DNA of 43,752 nucleotides, from NCBI GenBank assembly GCA_026391125.1, contig JAPLEO010000055.1, forward strand, positions 1 through 43,752. Reading direction: 5' to 3'. This stretch comes from Bacteroidota bacterium. Lineage in GTDB: Bacteria > Bacteroidota > Bacteroidia > Chitinophagales > Chitinophagaceae. The notes beneath the pieces were generated by a model, which was not told where the DNA came from, searched no databases, and was given only the letters and a program-made list of their open reading frames with translations. This document shows positions 9,152 through 17,340 of this stretch, piece after piece. Position 1 is the first letter of the stretch; each line of letters begins with the position of its first letter. A program made the position numbers and the translations under genes.

Positions 9152-9179
9152 TTGAAACGTTAGATGTAAAACTAATTTG
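9152..9179 (+). promoter_or_regulatory. Candidate promoter of the hya operon
   Basis: TTG (9152-9154), an 18-base spacer and TAATTTG (9173-9179) resemble a Bacteroidota promoter, although the -7 box is one base shorter than TAnnTTTG. The hyaA ATG follows at 9212. The weak match would suit a promoter that needs an activator. Confidence 0.35.
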
Positions 9180-9211
9180 TGTTAGCATTTACCAATTTAA
9201 AACCAAAACAT

Positions 9212-9682
9212 ATGTCTAACGAGCTTGTTCCAATGAAACAGCCTACATACTATGAAGAGGTAATCCGTAAAGGTTATAGCCGACGCGATTTCCTTCAGTT
9301 TACAAGTATGATGGCTGCATTTATCGGCCTTGAAAATTCAGCTGCTGGCCAGCTGGCAAAAGCAATGGAAACTCAACCAAGAACTCCGGTCATCTGGTTG
9401 CATTTTCAAGAATGTACTTGTTGTAGCGAAAGTTTTATTCGATCATCACATCCGATCGTTGCAGACATTCTGCTTGATAAGATCTCACTAGACTATACTG
9501 AAACACTGATGGCCGCATCAGGATTTCAGGCAGATAAATGTTTACAAGATACCATGACTAAATACAAGGGTAAGTATATCCTTTGTGTTGAAGGAAGTGT
9601 TCCAATGGGAGCAGATGGTGTTTATTGTATGATTGGTGGAAAAACCTCTCTTCAAATCTTAGAGGAAGCTTCAGAAAAGTAA
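9212..9682 (+). pseudogene. hyaA: [NiFe]-hydrogenase small subunit HyaA, 5' fragment
   Basis: N-terminal 156 residues of a group 1 membrane-bound uptake hydrogenase small subunit. It shows a Tat signal with SRRDFLQF (twin Arg at 24-25) and the cluster motif ECTCCSESFIRS (C68, C70, C71); CTCC rather than CTGC is typical of oxygen-tolerant enzymes. It continues through [30 protein letters not shown] and [10 protein letters not shown], then meets a stop at 9680-9682. In E. coli HyaA the equivalent point is followed by about 48 residues holding GTCASWGC and PGCPP. These are absent here, and the rest of the protein continues in another frame. The frame is also open to a GTG at 9179, but ATG 9212 fits a Tat leader better. 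Confidence 0.85.
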
Positions 9683-10194
9683 TGGCAGGTGTAATTGTAC
9701 ACTTGTTGATGTTTGGTCGTATTCCAGAACTTGACAAATTAGGCCGTCCAAAAGCATTCTATAGTAAGAGAGTACACGATACTTGTTATCGTCGTCCATT
9801 CTATGATGCTGGTTTATATGTTGAGACCTTTGATGATGAAAATGCAAGAAAAGGTTATTGCTTATACAAAGTAGGTTGTAAAGGACCTTCTACTTATAAC
9901 GCTTGTGGTGTGATGAAATGGAATAATGGAACCAGCTTCCCAATCCAATCAGGCCATCCTTGTATCGGTTGTAGTGAAGAGAATTATTGGGATAATGGAA
10001 GATTGTATGAAAGAGGTTCTTCATTTGCTGGATTTGGAATTGAATCTAGTGCAGATGCAGTTGGAAAAGTTGCATTGGGTGTAACAGCTGCTGCTTTAGC
10101 AGGACATGCTATAATGACCAATGTACGCAAGAAAAAACTGATCCTTGGCCTTGAGGAAGAAGGCAAACAAAGCGAACACGAATTAAAATCTTAA
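9682..10194 (+). pseudogene. hyaA: [NiFe]-hydrogenase small subunit HyaA, 3' fragment
   Basis: C-terminal 170 residues of the same small subunit, starting at [18 protein letters not shown], which corresponds to VMSAIITYMVTFDRLPD in E. coli HyaA. The distal cluster motif HDTCYRR is present, as are the medial/distal cysteines in [18 protein letters not shown] and [13 protein letters not shown], and a C-terminal anchor helix ([18 protein letters not shown]) followed by basic residues. Its ATG (9682-9684) overlaps the stop of the 5' fragment as TAATG, so coupled re-initiation is conceivable, but the product would lack the proximal-cluster half. The frame is open back to 9625, but those extra residues are out-of-frame reading of the 5' part. 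It is followed by hyaB after 24 bases. Confidence 0.85.
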
Positions 10195-10218
10195 TACCTA
10201 ATTATACAAATACATTGT

Positions 10219-11943
10219 ATGAGTAAGAGAATTGTTGTAGACCCGATCACCAGAATCGAAGGACACCTGCGCATAGAAGCAGATATCGAAAATGGTAAAA
10301 TCAAAGATGCTTTCAGCAGCGGTACCATGGTGCGTTTGTTGGAAGAAATTTTAAAAGGCCGTGATCCAAGAGACGCATGGGCTTTTGTAGGTAGGGTTTG
10401 TGGAGTATGTACTTCCACACACTCGTTGGCATCTGTACGTTGTGTAGAAGATGCTTTAGGAATCAATGTTCCAGCTAATGCAGAATTAGTAAGAAATATT
10501 ATGTTCTGTGCATTGTATATGCACGATCACGTAGTGCACTTTTATCATTTGCATGCAATGGACTGGGTAGATGTGGTAAATGCCCTGCAAGCAGATCCTA
10601 AAAAAACTTCTGAGTTAGCTCAAAGTATTTCAAAATGGCCTAAGAGCTCCCCCGGGTATTTTAGTGATGTACAAACAAGGATCAAAAAATTTGTAGCGAG
10701 TGGCCAATTGGGAATATTTGCGAATGGCTATTGGGGCCACCCCGCTTACAAATTACCTGCTGAAGTGAATCTTATTGGATTAGCACACTATTTAGAAGCT
10801 CTAGAATGGCAGAAAGAGATCGTAAAAGTGCACGCTATTTTCGGAGGTAAAAATCCGCATCCGAATTATTTAGTGGGTGGTATGGCTTGTTCTATTGGAA
10901 TTGATGATGTAAGTGGTATCAATGCAGAAAGATTAGCAGAAGTTGAACAATTATTGAAACAAGGTAAAGAGTTCATCGAGCAAGTATACATTCCAGATCT
11001 AATGGCAATCGCTTCTTTCTATAAAGATTGGGGCGCAATTGGCGGCGGATTAGGTAACTATCTTGTGTATGGTGATTTGCCAACCAACGGAATCAAAGAT
11101 GCGAAAGGATACAAATTCCCTGCAGGTGCAATCTTGAACAAAGATGTTAGCAAAGTATATGAAGTTGATTTGCGCAAAGATGAAGAAGTGCAAGAATATA
11201 TTACCAATTCTTGGTACGAATACAAAGGTGGCAATGATGTAGGATTGCATCCATGGAAAGGTGAAACCAATATCAAATATTCTGGTCCAAAACCTCCATT
11301 CCAAAATTTAAATACTAATGAGAAGTATAGTTACTTGAAAACTCCAAGGTGGAAAGGTCATGCGATGGAAGTTGGACCACTATCTCGTATGTTGGTAGGT
11401 TATGCAAGTGGTAAGCCTGAATTCAAAGAAGTGGTAGATAAGGCCTTGAAAGATCTGAATGTTCCAATCACTGCATTGTTCTCAACTTTGGGAAGAACAG
11501 CTGCTCGTGGTTTAGAATGCCAGCTAACTGCACAATGGTCATTAGAATTCTTTGATCAATTAATTGCGAATATTAAGAAGGGTGATGTGAAGATGGCAGA
11601 GATGACCAATTTTGATCCTTCAACTTGGGCTAAGATTTCACATGGTGTTGGTCATGCTGAAGCACCACGCGGAGCTCTTGCACACTGGATCAATATTGAA
11701 GATCAGAAAATTGCCAATTATCAATTGGTGGTTCCAACAACTTGGAATGCATCACCAAGAGATGGTAAAGGTCAATTATCTGCTTATGAATCTTCATTGG
11801 TCGGTACGCCGGTAGCTAACGAACAACAACCATTGGAGATCTTACGTACCATTCATAGCTTCGACCCATGTATGGCATGTAGTGTACACTTATATGATGA
11901 GGATGGAAAAACCATCAGCAGAATAAGTGTAGTAGGTGAATAG
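10219..11943 (+). CDS. hyaB: [NiFe]-hydrogenase large subunit HyaB
   Basis: A 574-residue catalytic subunit that oxidises H2 at the Ni-Fe centre on the periplasmic side. It has RIEGHLRIE near the N-terminus, the L1 motif GRVCGVCTSTHS (C61, C64) and the L2 motif DPCMACSVH (C551, C554, H557). The 17 residues after H557 are the C-terminal peptide that the protease HyaD should remove once nickel is in place. All four cysteine ligands are present, so this subunit looks intact although its partner HyaA is broken. The motifs and the operon with cytochrome b fit group 1 uptake hydrogenases, most likely the oxygen-tolerant type (inference). Confidence 0.96.
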   Translation: MSKRIVVDPITRIEGHLRIEADIENGKIKDAFSSGTMVRLLEEILKGRDPRDAWAFVGRVCGVCTSTHSLASVRCVEDALGINVPANAELVRNIMFCALYMHDHVVHFYHLHAMDWVDVVNALQADPKKTSELAQSISKWPKSSPGYFSDVQTRIKKFVASGQLGIFANGYWGHPAYKLPAEVNLIGLAHYLEALEWQKEIVKVHAIFGGKNPHPNYLVGGMACSIGIDDVSGINAERLAEVEQLLKQGKEFIEQVYIPDLMAIASFYKDWGAIGGGLGNYLVYGDLPTNGIKDAKGYKFPAGAILNKDVSKVYEVDLRKDEEVQEYITNSWYEYKGGNDVGLHPWKGETNIKYSGPKPPFQNLNTNEKYSYLKTPRWKGHAMEVGPLSRMLVGYASGKPEFKEVVDKALKDLNVPITALFSTLGRTAARGLECQLTAQWSLEFFDQLIANIKKGDVKMAEMTNFDPSTWAKISHGVGHAEAPRGALAHWINIEDQKIANYQLVVPTTWNASPRDGKGQLSAYESSLVGTPVANEQQPLEILRTIHSFDPCMACSVHLYDEDGKTISRISVVGE

Positions 11944-11969
11944 TTCATTAATTATTTAAAAATTTTCGG

Positions 11970-12704
11970 ATGAAAACTAAATACTTGCATGTTCATAAGT
12001 TGCGTCGCGTGTATGTTTGGGAATTGCCAGTGCGTTATTACCATTGGCTCAATGCCCTTGCAATCATCGTATTGATTGTAACTGGATTCTTCATTGCTAA
12101 TCCGTTGGCTATACAAAGCCATCAGGAAGCAACCAACCAATTTACCATGGGTTGGGTACGTGTCGTTCATTTTATTGCTTCCTATATTTTCTTTTTCAAT
12201 TTTCTGTTCCGCATTTATTGGGGATTTGTTGGAAATAAGTATGCTAACTGGAAACAGTTCATACCTACCACAAAAAAATTCTTCAGAGAAATGTGGACTG
12301 TTTTTAAAATTGATATTTTGATGATGCGTGGTAAAGAGCATATCAGCATTGGTCATAATGCAATGGCTGGGATTATTTATTTCTTTACTTTCCTTGCATT
12401 TTTGGTACAATGTTTAACAGGGTTTGGATTATATGCTTCTATGTCTACTTGGTGGTTGCCTAAGTTGTTTGCTTGGGTGCCGTTCCTTTTTGGTGGCGAT
12501 ACTTTTATTAGAACTGTTCATCATTGGTCAATGTGGTTCTTTATTCTATTCGCTGTAGTTCATGTATACCTTGTATTCTACCACGATTATGTGGAAGGAC
12601 GTGGAGAAATCAGCAGCATGGGCGGTGGATGGAAATTTATTGAAGAAGATGTATTTCAAAATGAAGAACATCATACACCTAACGAACCAAAAACCAAAGC
12701 ATGA
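11970..12704 (+). CDS. hyaC: Hydrogenase b-type cytochrome subunit HyaC
   Basis: A 244-residue membrane diheme cytochrome b that takes electrons from the small subunit and passes them to quinone. The N-terminus RRVYVWELPVRYYHWLNAL is the family signature, with a heme His at 25. Four hydrophobic helices follow, with further histidines in GWVRVVHF, TVHHWSMWF and VVHVYLVFYHDY, and EGRGEISSMGGGWK near the end matches Hya/HupC proteins. It starts 26 bases after hyaB and its stop overlaps the hyaD start by 4 bases (ATGA), so the two are translationally coupled. Confidence 0.95.
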   Translation: MKTKYLHVHKLRRVYVWELPVRYYHWLNALAIIVLIVTGFFIANPLAIQSHQEATNQFTMGWVRVVHFIASYIFFFNFLFRIYWGFVGNKYANWKQFIPTTKKFFREMWTVFKIDILMMRGKEHISIGHNAMAGIIYFFTFLAFLVQCLTGFGLYASMSTWWLPKLFAWVPFLFGGDTFIRTVHHWSMWFFILFAVVHVYLVFYHDYVEGRGEISSMGGGWKFIEEDVFQNEEHHTPNEPKTKA

Positions 12705-13201
12705 TAAAAATGTCTGATCTTTTGATATTGGGAATTGGTAATTACTTGATGGGTGATGAAGGCATTGGCGTTCATACAGCCCTTGCATTGCAGAAATTGC
12801 CAATTGCTGAAAATGTAGATGTAGTTGATGGAGGTACTGGAGGGTTTCATTTATTGGAGTTTTTTGAAATTCATGATAAAGTGATTCTAATTGATGCAAC
12901 ACTTGACAACAATGAACCAGGTACTATTCGATTGATTACCCCACGTTTTGCAAAAGACTTTCCAAGAGCCATGAGTACGCATGATATAGGATTGCGTGAT
13001 ATGGTGAATGCATTGCAGTTAATGGACAAGATGCCTGAGATTTATCTATTTGTTGTTAGCATTGAATCGATACAACAGCAGGGCATTTTATTAACACCAG
13101 CTATTGAGAAAACCATACCAATACTTATTGAACAAGTGTTAGAATTGGCTAACAAACTTCAGGAAGAGCATATTTCTTTAGAGAAAAAAGTTATGGCATA
13201 A
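12701..13201 (+). CDS. hyaD: Hydrogenase maturation endopeptidase HyaD/HupD
   Basis: A 166-residue protease that clips the C-terminal tail from the nickel-loaded large subunit. LILGIGNYLMGDEGIGVH at the N-terminus carries the nickel-sensing Glu (E20). An Asp lies in VILIDATLDN and a His in STHDIGLRD, the usual metal-sensing triad of the family. The start at ATGA overlaps the hyaC stop; a second ATG three codons later is equally possible. It is the last gene of the hya operon. An insertion sequence begins 72 bases after its stop. Confidence 0.94.
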   Translation: MIKMSDLLILGIGNYLMGDEGIGVHTALALQKLPIAENVDVVDGGTGGFHLLEFFEIHDKVILIDATLDNNEPGTIRLITPRFAKDFPRAMSTHDIGLRDMVNALQLMDKMPEIYLFVVSIESIQQQGILLTPAIEKTIPILIEQVLELANKLQEEHISLEKKVMA

Positions 13202-13230
13202 TTACATTAGGATCCTCAAGTTGTTTAATA

Positions 13231-13273
13231 AGAATGAAGCTTTTTATTTGGATTAATCCGACATGATTATCTT
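13231..13273. repeat. Left long direct repeat flanking the insertion sequence
   Basis: A 43-base sequence that recurs at 14933-14979 (47 bases). The final 40 bases (13234-13273 and 14940-14979) are identical. The outer few bases match if a 4-base TTGA insertion is allowed in the right copy. Both copies abut the IS inverted repeats, as expected for a target-site duplication. Confidence 0.8.
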
Positions 13274-13296
13274 CCTGTTTTACGCGGTTTTGTTCT

Positions 13297-13363
13297 GAGC
13301 CACCCAGAAAGGGCTCTGTAATGCCTATAAACATTGAATAATTATTTTCGAAATGGGTGGCTC
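13297..13363. repeat. Inverted repeat in the transposase leader
   Basis: GAGCCACCCA (13297-13306) and TGGGTGGCTC (13354-13363) are perfect 10-bp inverse copies 47 bases apart, ending 17 bases before the transposase ATG. The same TGGGTGGCTC recurs at 14907-14916 near the right end. They may be transposase-binding sites, or form a stem that masks the start in read-through transcripts. Confidence 0.6.
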
Positions 13364-13380
13364 GATATTATTTTTGATAA

Positions 13381-14904
13381 ATGTTTATCCGTAAGAAGCG
13401 TAATAAATCAGGAAGCACGAGTGTCCATATCGTCCGTAAAGTTGAAGGTCGACAGGTTCATGTGCTGTCCATAGGCACTGCGGATAATGAAGAGGAGTTA
13501 GTTAAACTGGAACAGGAGGCACTAGTTAAACTTTCATCCCTGCAATTACAAAACAGTTTTGAGTTTGGGTATGCTGAAGATCAAGCCTTCATTAAAAATC
13601 TACAATCAAGTATTGACCGTATAGAAGTTTCGGGAGTAGAACTGATACTTGGTAAATTATTTAGTGAGATTGGATTTAACCAGATTAAGGAGCCATTATT
13701 CCGGCACTTGGTTTTATCACGGATCTGTTATCCTGGTAGCAAACTAAAAACGGTGGAGTACCTGATGAGGCATCATCAGTTGTTTTATGAAATTGATGCG
13801 GTATACCGCTATTTAGATAAGGTCAACAGTAAATACAAGGAGCTCTTACAAGACATTAGCTATCAACATACACTTCGATTATTTGAAGGCCAAATTTCTG
13901 TTGTATTTTACGATGTAACTACTTTATATTTTGAAGCGAGTGATGAAGACGATTTACGTAAAATCGGTTTTTCAAAAGATGGCAAGAGTCAGAACCCTCA
14001 AATTGTGCTGGGTCTATTAGCCAGCACAGAAGGCTATCCACTAGCCTTTGAGATGTTTGAAGGTAATAAGTTTGAAGGCCAAACCATGCTTCCAATAATA
14101 GAGAAGTTCAAAGCTCGTTATGACATACAGCAAATTGTAATCATAGCAGATGCTGGATTGTTATCACATGAAAACATAGAAGCCCTATGTAGGTTGCATT
14201 ATAAATTTATTCTTGGGGCAAGAATAAAAAATGAACCAAAGTCATTACAACAACAACTCTTGGCATGTACGTGGCACAACGGGCAAACGCATACTATTAA
14301 TAAAGCAGATGGAGTACGATTGATTGTGAGCTATTCCGAAGCAAGAGCTTATAACGATAATAAAAACAGAGAAAGGGGTTTGCGAAGGCTAGAAAAATCG
14401 GTACAAAGGGGCAAGCTTACCAAAAAGCATATCAACAACAGAGGCTACAATAAATATCTTCAGTTAAATGGGGAAGTTGCGGTGAGCATAGATTATGAAA
14501 AAATACACCGAGATAAGAAATGGGATGGACTTAAAGGTTATATCACCAACACAGAAATGACTCCAACTGATGTCATCAACAACTACAAACAGCTTTGGCA
14601 TATTGAAAAGGCATTTAGAATATCAAAAACAGATTTACGGATACGGCCTATCTACCATCGCCTTGCCCATCGAATACAGGCACACCTTATCATTGCATTT
14701 TGCAGTTATAAACTTTATAAAGAACTGGAAAGGCAGCTAAAAGAAAAGAAGCTAACCCTGAGTGCAGAAAAAGCAGTGGCAATAATGCAATCAATATTTA
14801 CTGTTAACACCAAACTCCCAGCATCAGGAAAATCTATTAAACTCATCATGGCTAAAACAGATGAGCAGCAACAACTCCTAAATGCCTTTAATATCAATTT
14901 TTGA
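13381..14904 (+). CDS. IS1634-family transposase (DDE, IS4-like fold)
   Basis: A 507-residue transposase beginning MFIRKKRNKSGSTSVHIV, a start typical of IS1634-family enzymes. Likely catalytic acidic residues lie in VVFYDVTTLYFE, in VIIADAGLLSHENIEAL and in the late YKQLWHIEKAFRISKTDLRIRPIYHR segment, which is the Y(2)R(3)E(6)K-like signature region of the IS4 superfamily. The frame is uninterrupted and nearly fills the element, so it may still be active. The 107 bases between the left IS end and the ATG contain an inverted repeat able to fold in the leader mRNA. Confidence 0.92.
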   Translation: MFIRKKRNKSGSTSVHIVRKVEGRQVHVLSIGTADNEEELVKLEQEALVKLSSLQLQNSFEFGYAEDQAFIKNLQSSIDRIEVSGVELILGKLFSEIGFNQIKEPLFRHLVLSRICYPGSKLKTVEYLMRHHQLFYEIDAVYRYLDKVNSKYKELLQDISYQHTLRLFEGQISVVFYDVTTLYFEASDEDDLRKIGFSKDGKSQNPQIVLGLLASTEGYPLAFEMFEGNKFEGQTMLPIIEKFKARYDIQQIVIIADAGLLSHENIEALCRLHYKFILGARIKNEPKSLQQQLLACTWHNGQTHTINKADGVRLIVSYSEARAYNDNKNRERGLRRLEKSVQRGKLTKKHINNRGYNKYLQLNGEVAVSIDYEKIHRDKKWDGLKGYITNTEMTPTDVINNYKQLWHIEKAFRISKTDLRIRPIYHRLAHRIQAHLIIAFCSYKLYKELERQLKEKKLTLSAEKAVAIMQSIFTVNTKLPASGKSIKLIMAKTDEQQQLLNAFNINF

Positions 14905-14932
14905 TTTGGGTGGCTCAAATGCGGAAAACAGG

Positions 14933-14979
14933 AGAATTGATGAAGCTTTTTATTTGGATTAATCCGACATGATTATCTT
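14933..14979. repeat. Right long direct repeat flanking the insertion sequence
   Basis: Second copy of the 43-base repeat at 13231-13273, starting right at the end of the right inverted repeat. The last 40 bases are identical. A 4-base TTGA insertion, next to a TGA repeat and so probably slippage, separates the two copies. Confidence 0.8.
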
Positions 14980-15005
14980 TAGTGCTTGTATTAAAATTTT
15001 AAAAG

Positions 15006-15679
15006 TTGCACCCACTAGATAATCCAATTTGGAACGCGCTAAATAGCGATGACAAAAATAAAAATCAGGGAAATTCCCAGAAATCTCACCATTCGTAGGA
15101 TTGGAGAATTGGAATCCAATTTCTCAGCAAATGCTCTTTGAGCAATTACCAGTAATAAGGACTTGTTCTACGCTAATTGCCCAGCCGTTTGTTGTGGAAA
15201 ATTATTTTGAATTGATCTTTTCGCTTACCCTCTACCAATTGGTATGTAACTCTATTAGGCCTTTTAATGGGAGTCCTGCAAAAATTGAAAGACTGGTTGA
15301 GAAAGACATACCTGCAATGCTTGAATTGACGGCGCTTACCAAACCAGGGCCATTTTCTGAGAGAACAATCGATTTTGGTAACTATGTAGGCATATTTGAC
15401 GATCAAAAGTTGGTGGCAATGGCAGGTGAGCGACTTCATCTCCCAAATTACTCCGAAGTGAGTGCAGTATGCACTCATCCCGATTATGTTGGTAGGGGCT
15501 ATGCAGCACTCTTAGTGTATCATCTTACCCAACAGATACTTAAAAGCGGGAAGTCTGCTTTTTTGCATGTGCGCCAAGATAATGAACGTGCTATACAATT
15601 GTATCAGGGGATTGGATTTGAAATAAGAACTGATATGTATTTTGCGGTAATGAAACCTAAGGCAAATTTCAGAGGGTAA
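15006..15679 (+). pseudogene. GNAT-family N-acetyltransferase with a one-base frameshift
   Basis: The C-terminal part, readable from about 15060 to 15679, is a clear GNAT acetyltransferase: AMLELTALTKPGPFSERTI, VAMAGERLHLPNYSEVSAVCTHPDYVGRGYAALLV (acetyl-CoA loop) and FLHVRQDNERAIQLYQGIGFE. The family-typical N-terminus HPLDNPIWNAL is found just upstream (from 15006, TTG start) but in another frame, which stops at 15096-15098. Adding one A to the A-run near 15058-15064 joins the two parts and yields ISPFVGLENWNPISQ across the join, as in related proteins. It is either a young pseudogene or a homopolymer sequencing error. If expressed as is, only a 192-residue or shorter C-terminal piece with a non-ATG start could be made. 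Confidence 0.75.
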
Positions 15680-15804
15680 AAATGGTTTAAGTCTGTTAAT
15701 CTACCTTTAGAGGATTGTCCTTAAATTCGCAGATATTTTCTCTTCTCCAACACCAACAAGGATTACTTCAGCTGTTTTTGGAGATAAAGCACAAAAAATA
15801 AAGT

Positions 15805-16350
15805 ATGAAGTTTTCCAAGATTTATATATCCGTTATTTTCCTTTGTATTTTAATTTCAGGCCAACAAAAAGTAGCTGCTCAGCGCGAGGCTCGATATCCA
15901 ATACCTTTCGGAAATGTAAATCAGTTATTCTTCGTACAAAGAGATCCTAATATCAATACATTGATCTATGAATTGAATTTGAAAAATGGGGCGATTGTGG
16001 AAGACGATCCAATCCATGTATTTTGGATTAGGTATGCTGAAAAAGGGCAACACGATGAGCTCAACTATATACAACGAAATTTTGCATATGGCATTAAATC
16101 TAAAATGATCAATAAGGATTATTATGAAATTCATTTTGTTTCGTACAAAAAGAAATTAATGTTCTTAAAGAAAACCAGCGATAACAAGTTTTTTGTTTTT
16201 ACAGACATCAATAAAAAGCAAGCGATATTAAAACAGGTTTTTCTTAGGGTGAAGGGTGGGTCATTCTGGGTGCCCAATATAGAATATGTTGAATTAAAAG
16301 GGATTGACCCAGTAAGTGGGTTGGAAGTCATTGAGAGAATGAAAATTTAA
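15805..16350 (+). CDS. DUF4833 domain protein, probably exported
   Basis: A 181-residue protein with a signal peptide (MKFSKIYISVIFLCILISGQQKVAAQ) and a mature part that matches DUF4833: FPFGNVNQLFFVQRDPN-like start, NTLIYELN, PIHVFWIRYAEKGQHDELNYIQRNFAYG. No enzymatic motif is visible and the family function is unknown. It is monocistronic, in front of a convergent gene that ends only 11 bases after it. The spacer upstream (15680-15804) holds nothing convincing apart from a weak TACCTTTA box. Confidence 0.8.
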   Translation: MKFSKIYISVIFLCILISGQQKVAAQREARYPIPFGNVNQLFFVQRDPNINTLIYELNLKNGAIVEDDPIHVFWIRYAEKGQHDELNYIQRNFAYGIKSKMINKDYYEIHFVSYKKKLMFLKKTSDNKFFVFTDINKKQAILKQVFLRVKGGSFWVPNIEYVELKGIDPVSGLEVIERMKI

Positions 16351-16361
16351 CCGCCTACTTT

Positions 16362-17312
16362 TTAAGTGGACTGATTTGTGGGAACAAAAAAATTGTTTCT
16401 GATCCAATTTAATATTGAAGGAAGTCGATTATAACTCACTTGAAAATAGGGCTGATTAACTGGATGAAAACTTGCATAAAATTCTTTCACCCCTTTCAAC
16501 TCTGATCCTTCAAAATCAAAAAGAATTTTCTCTTCACTAAATTCTTGTATGATCTGGTCGATCAAAAAATGATTAGCAGCAAGCGTTCTGCCTGTTTGTG
16601 TAGTAGCATTCATGATCAGCGACAGCCGATTGCTGTTTTTCAACAAAACCGCAGTAGCAAGTATTTCGTTTCCATTTTCTGTAAAAACGGATCTAGAGAT
16701 ACAATTGTTGGTATTTGAGAGTGCCATGCAAACGTCAAGAAAATTAGTGTAAATCACTTTGTGGAATTGCGGAAATCGTTCTTGGTATTGCGTTTGAAAA
16801 AGATGAATGCTTTCTTCTAATCTTAGGTCGTTTACATAAAGCAAAACCCGCTTTTCTGATTTTTGTAAGTTCTTAATTAAATCCTGTGTGTATTCTGAAT
16901 GAATTGATGGGTAAGGCGCATCTAGGTTCAGAATGAAATTGGTCTTTTCTGTAAAGGCAAATTCATTTAATAGTTCTTTATTCTGGAAATTAAAAAATAG
17001 ATCGCCAAATTTTGCAAAGGAGAAAATGCTTTTCCAGATTGCAGGCATGTTCAAAGAATTTAGGTTTCCGTAAAACCCTAATTGTTGGATGAAAGGAGGC
17101 GCGTACAAATAACGGATCCCCCATTTTTTTCGCCATGGCAGTGGCATCACAGATTCATAATCTCCTACAATTAGTCCCGACCAGTTATCGCATAATGCAT
17201 TCAGGAAACGATAGTCTGCATAGATCAATGCATGCTTGCTTTGATTGATACATTGATTCCATTTTTGCTGATCGATTTGTTGAGAGGGCAGTATTTGAAT
17301 AGGTTGCTCCAT
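16362..17312 (-). CDS. FemAB/GNAT-like acyltransferase of a polysaccharide operon
   Basis: A 316-residue cytosolic protein with the layout of Bacteroidota FemAB-like proteins. The N-terminal half contains WNQCINQSKHALIYADYRFLNALCDNWSGLIVGDYESVMPLPWRKKWGIRYLYAPPF, and the C-terminal half is GNAT-like, with SRSVFTENGNEILATAVLLKNSNRLSLIMNATT followed by NHFLIDQIIQ and FDFEGSEL. Such proteins may transfer acyl or aminoacyl groups to sugars or wall precursors; the substrate is unknown. It is the third gene of a minus-strand operon after a Gfo/Idh/MocA dehydrogenase and an initiating sugar transferase (28-base gap), which suggests decoration of a surface glycan. Confidence 0.65.
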   Translation of the reverse strand: MEQPIQILPSQQIDQQKWNQCINQSKHALIYADYRFLNALCDNWSGLIVGDYESVMPLPWRKKWGIRYLYAPPFIQQLGFYGNLNSLNMPAIWKSIFSFAKFGDLFFNFQNKELLNEFAFTEKTNFILNLDAPYPSIHSEYTQDLIKNLQKSEKRVLLYVNDLRLEESIHLFQTQYQERFPQFHKVIYTNFLDVCMALSNTNNCISRSVFTENGNEILATAVLLKNSNRLSLIMNATTQTGRTLAANHFLIDQIIQEFSEEKILFDFEGSELKGVKEFYASFHPVNQPYFQVSYNRLPSILNWIRNNFFVPTNQST

Positions 17313-17340
17313 GTTTGAACTAAGGTAAATCTTTAATTGA

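Larger units (their letters stand above)
13274..14932 (+). mobile_element. IS1634-family insertion sequence
   Basis: About 1.66 kb, bounded by imperfect terminal inverted repeats CCTGTTTTACGC (13274-13285) and GCGGAAAACAGG (14921-14932), with one mismatch in 12. A 10-base block GAGCCACCCA lies just inside the left end (13297-13306) and its inverse just inside the right end (14907-14916). It carries one transposase gene. Flanking direct repeats of 43/47 bases fit the known habit of IS1634 of making long, variable target duplications. It sits between hyaD and a GNAT gene and breaks neither reading frame directly. Confidence 0.85.

Noticed and set aside
9625..9681. Upstream extension of the 3' hyaA fragment (start at 9625)
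   Set aside because: These codons are the out-of-frame reading of the intact 5' hyaA sequence; homology in this frame begins only at about 9679.
9660..9700. Programmed ribosomal frameshift in hyaA
   Set aside because: A frameshift would need the missing ~48 codons to be present. They are absent, so no slippage could restore the protein.
11050..11304. Antisense frames inside hyaB and other large genes
   Set aside because: They lie fully inside strong coding regions, show no family motifs, and follow the codon pattern of the sense gene.
13231..14979. Long direct repeats as a CRISPR or phage attachment pair
   Set aside because: Only two copies exist and they abut IS inverted repeats, which a target duplication explains better.
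16350..16362. Terminator between the convergent DUF4833 and FemAB-like genes
   Set aside because: The 11-base gap and its flanks have no stem with convincing length or T-tract.
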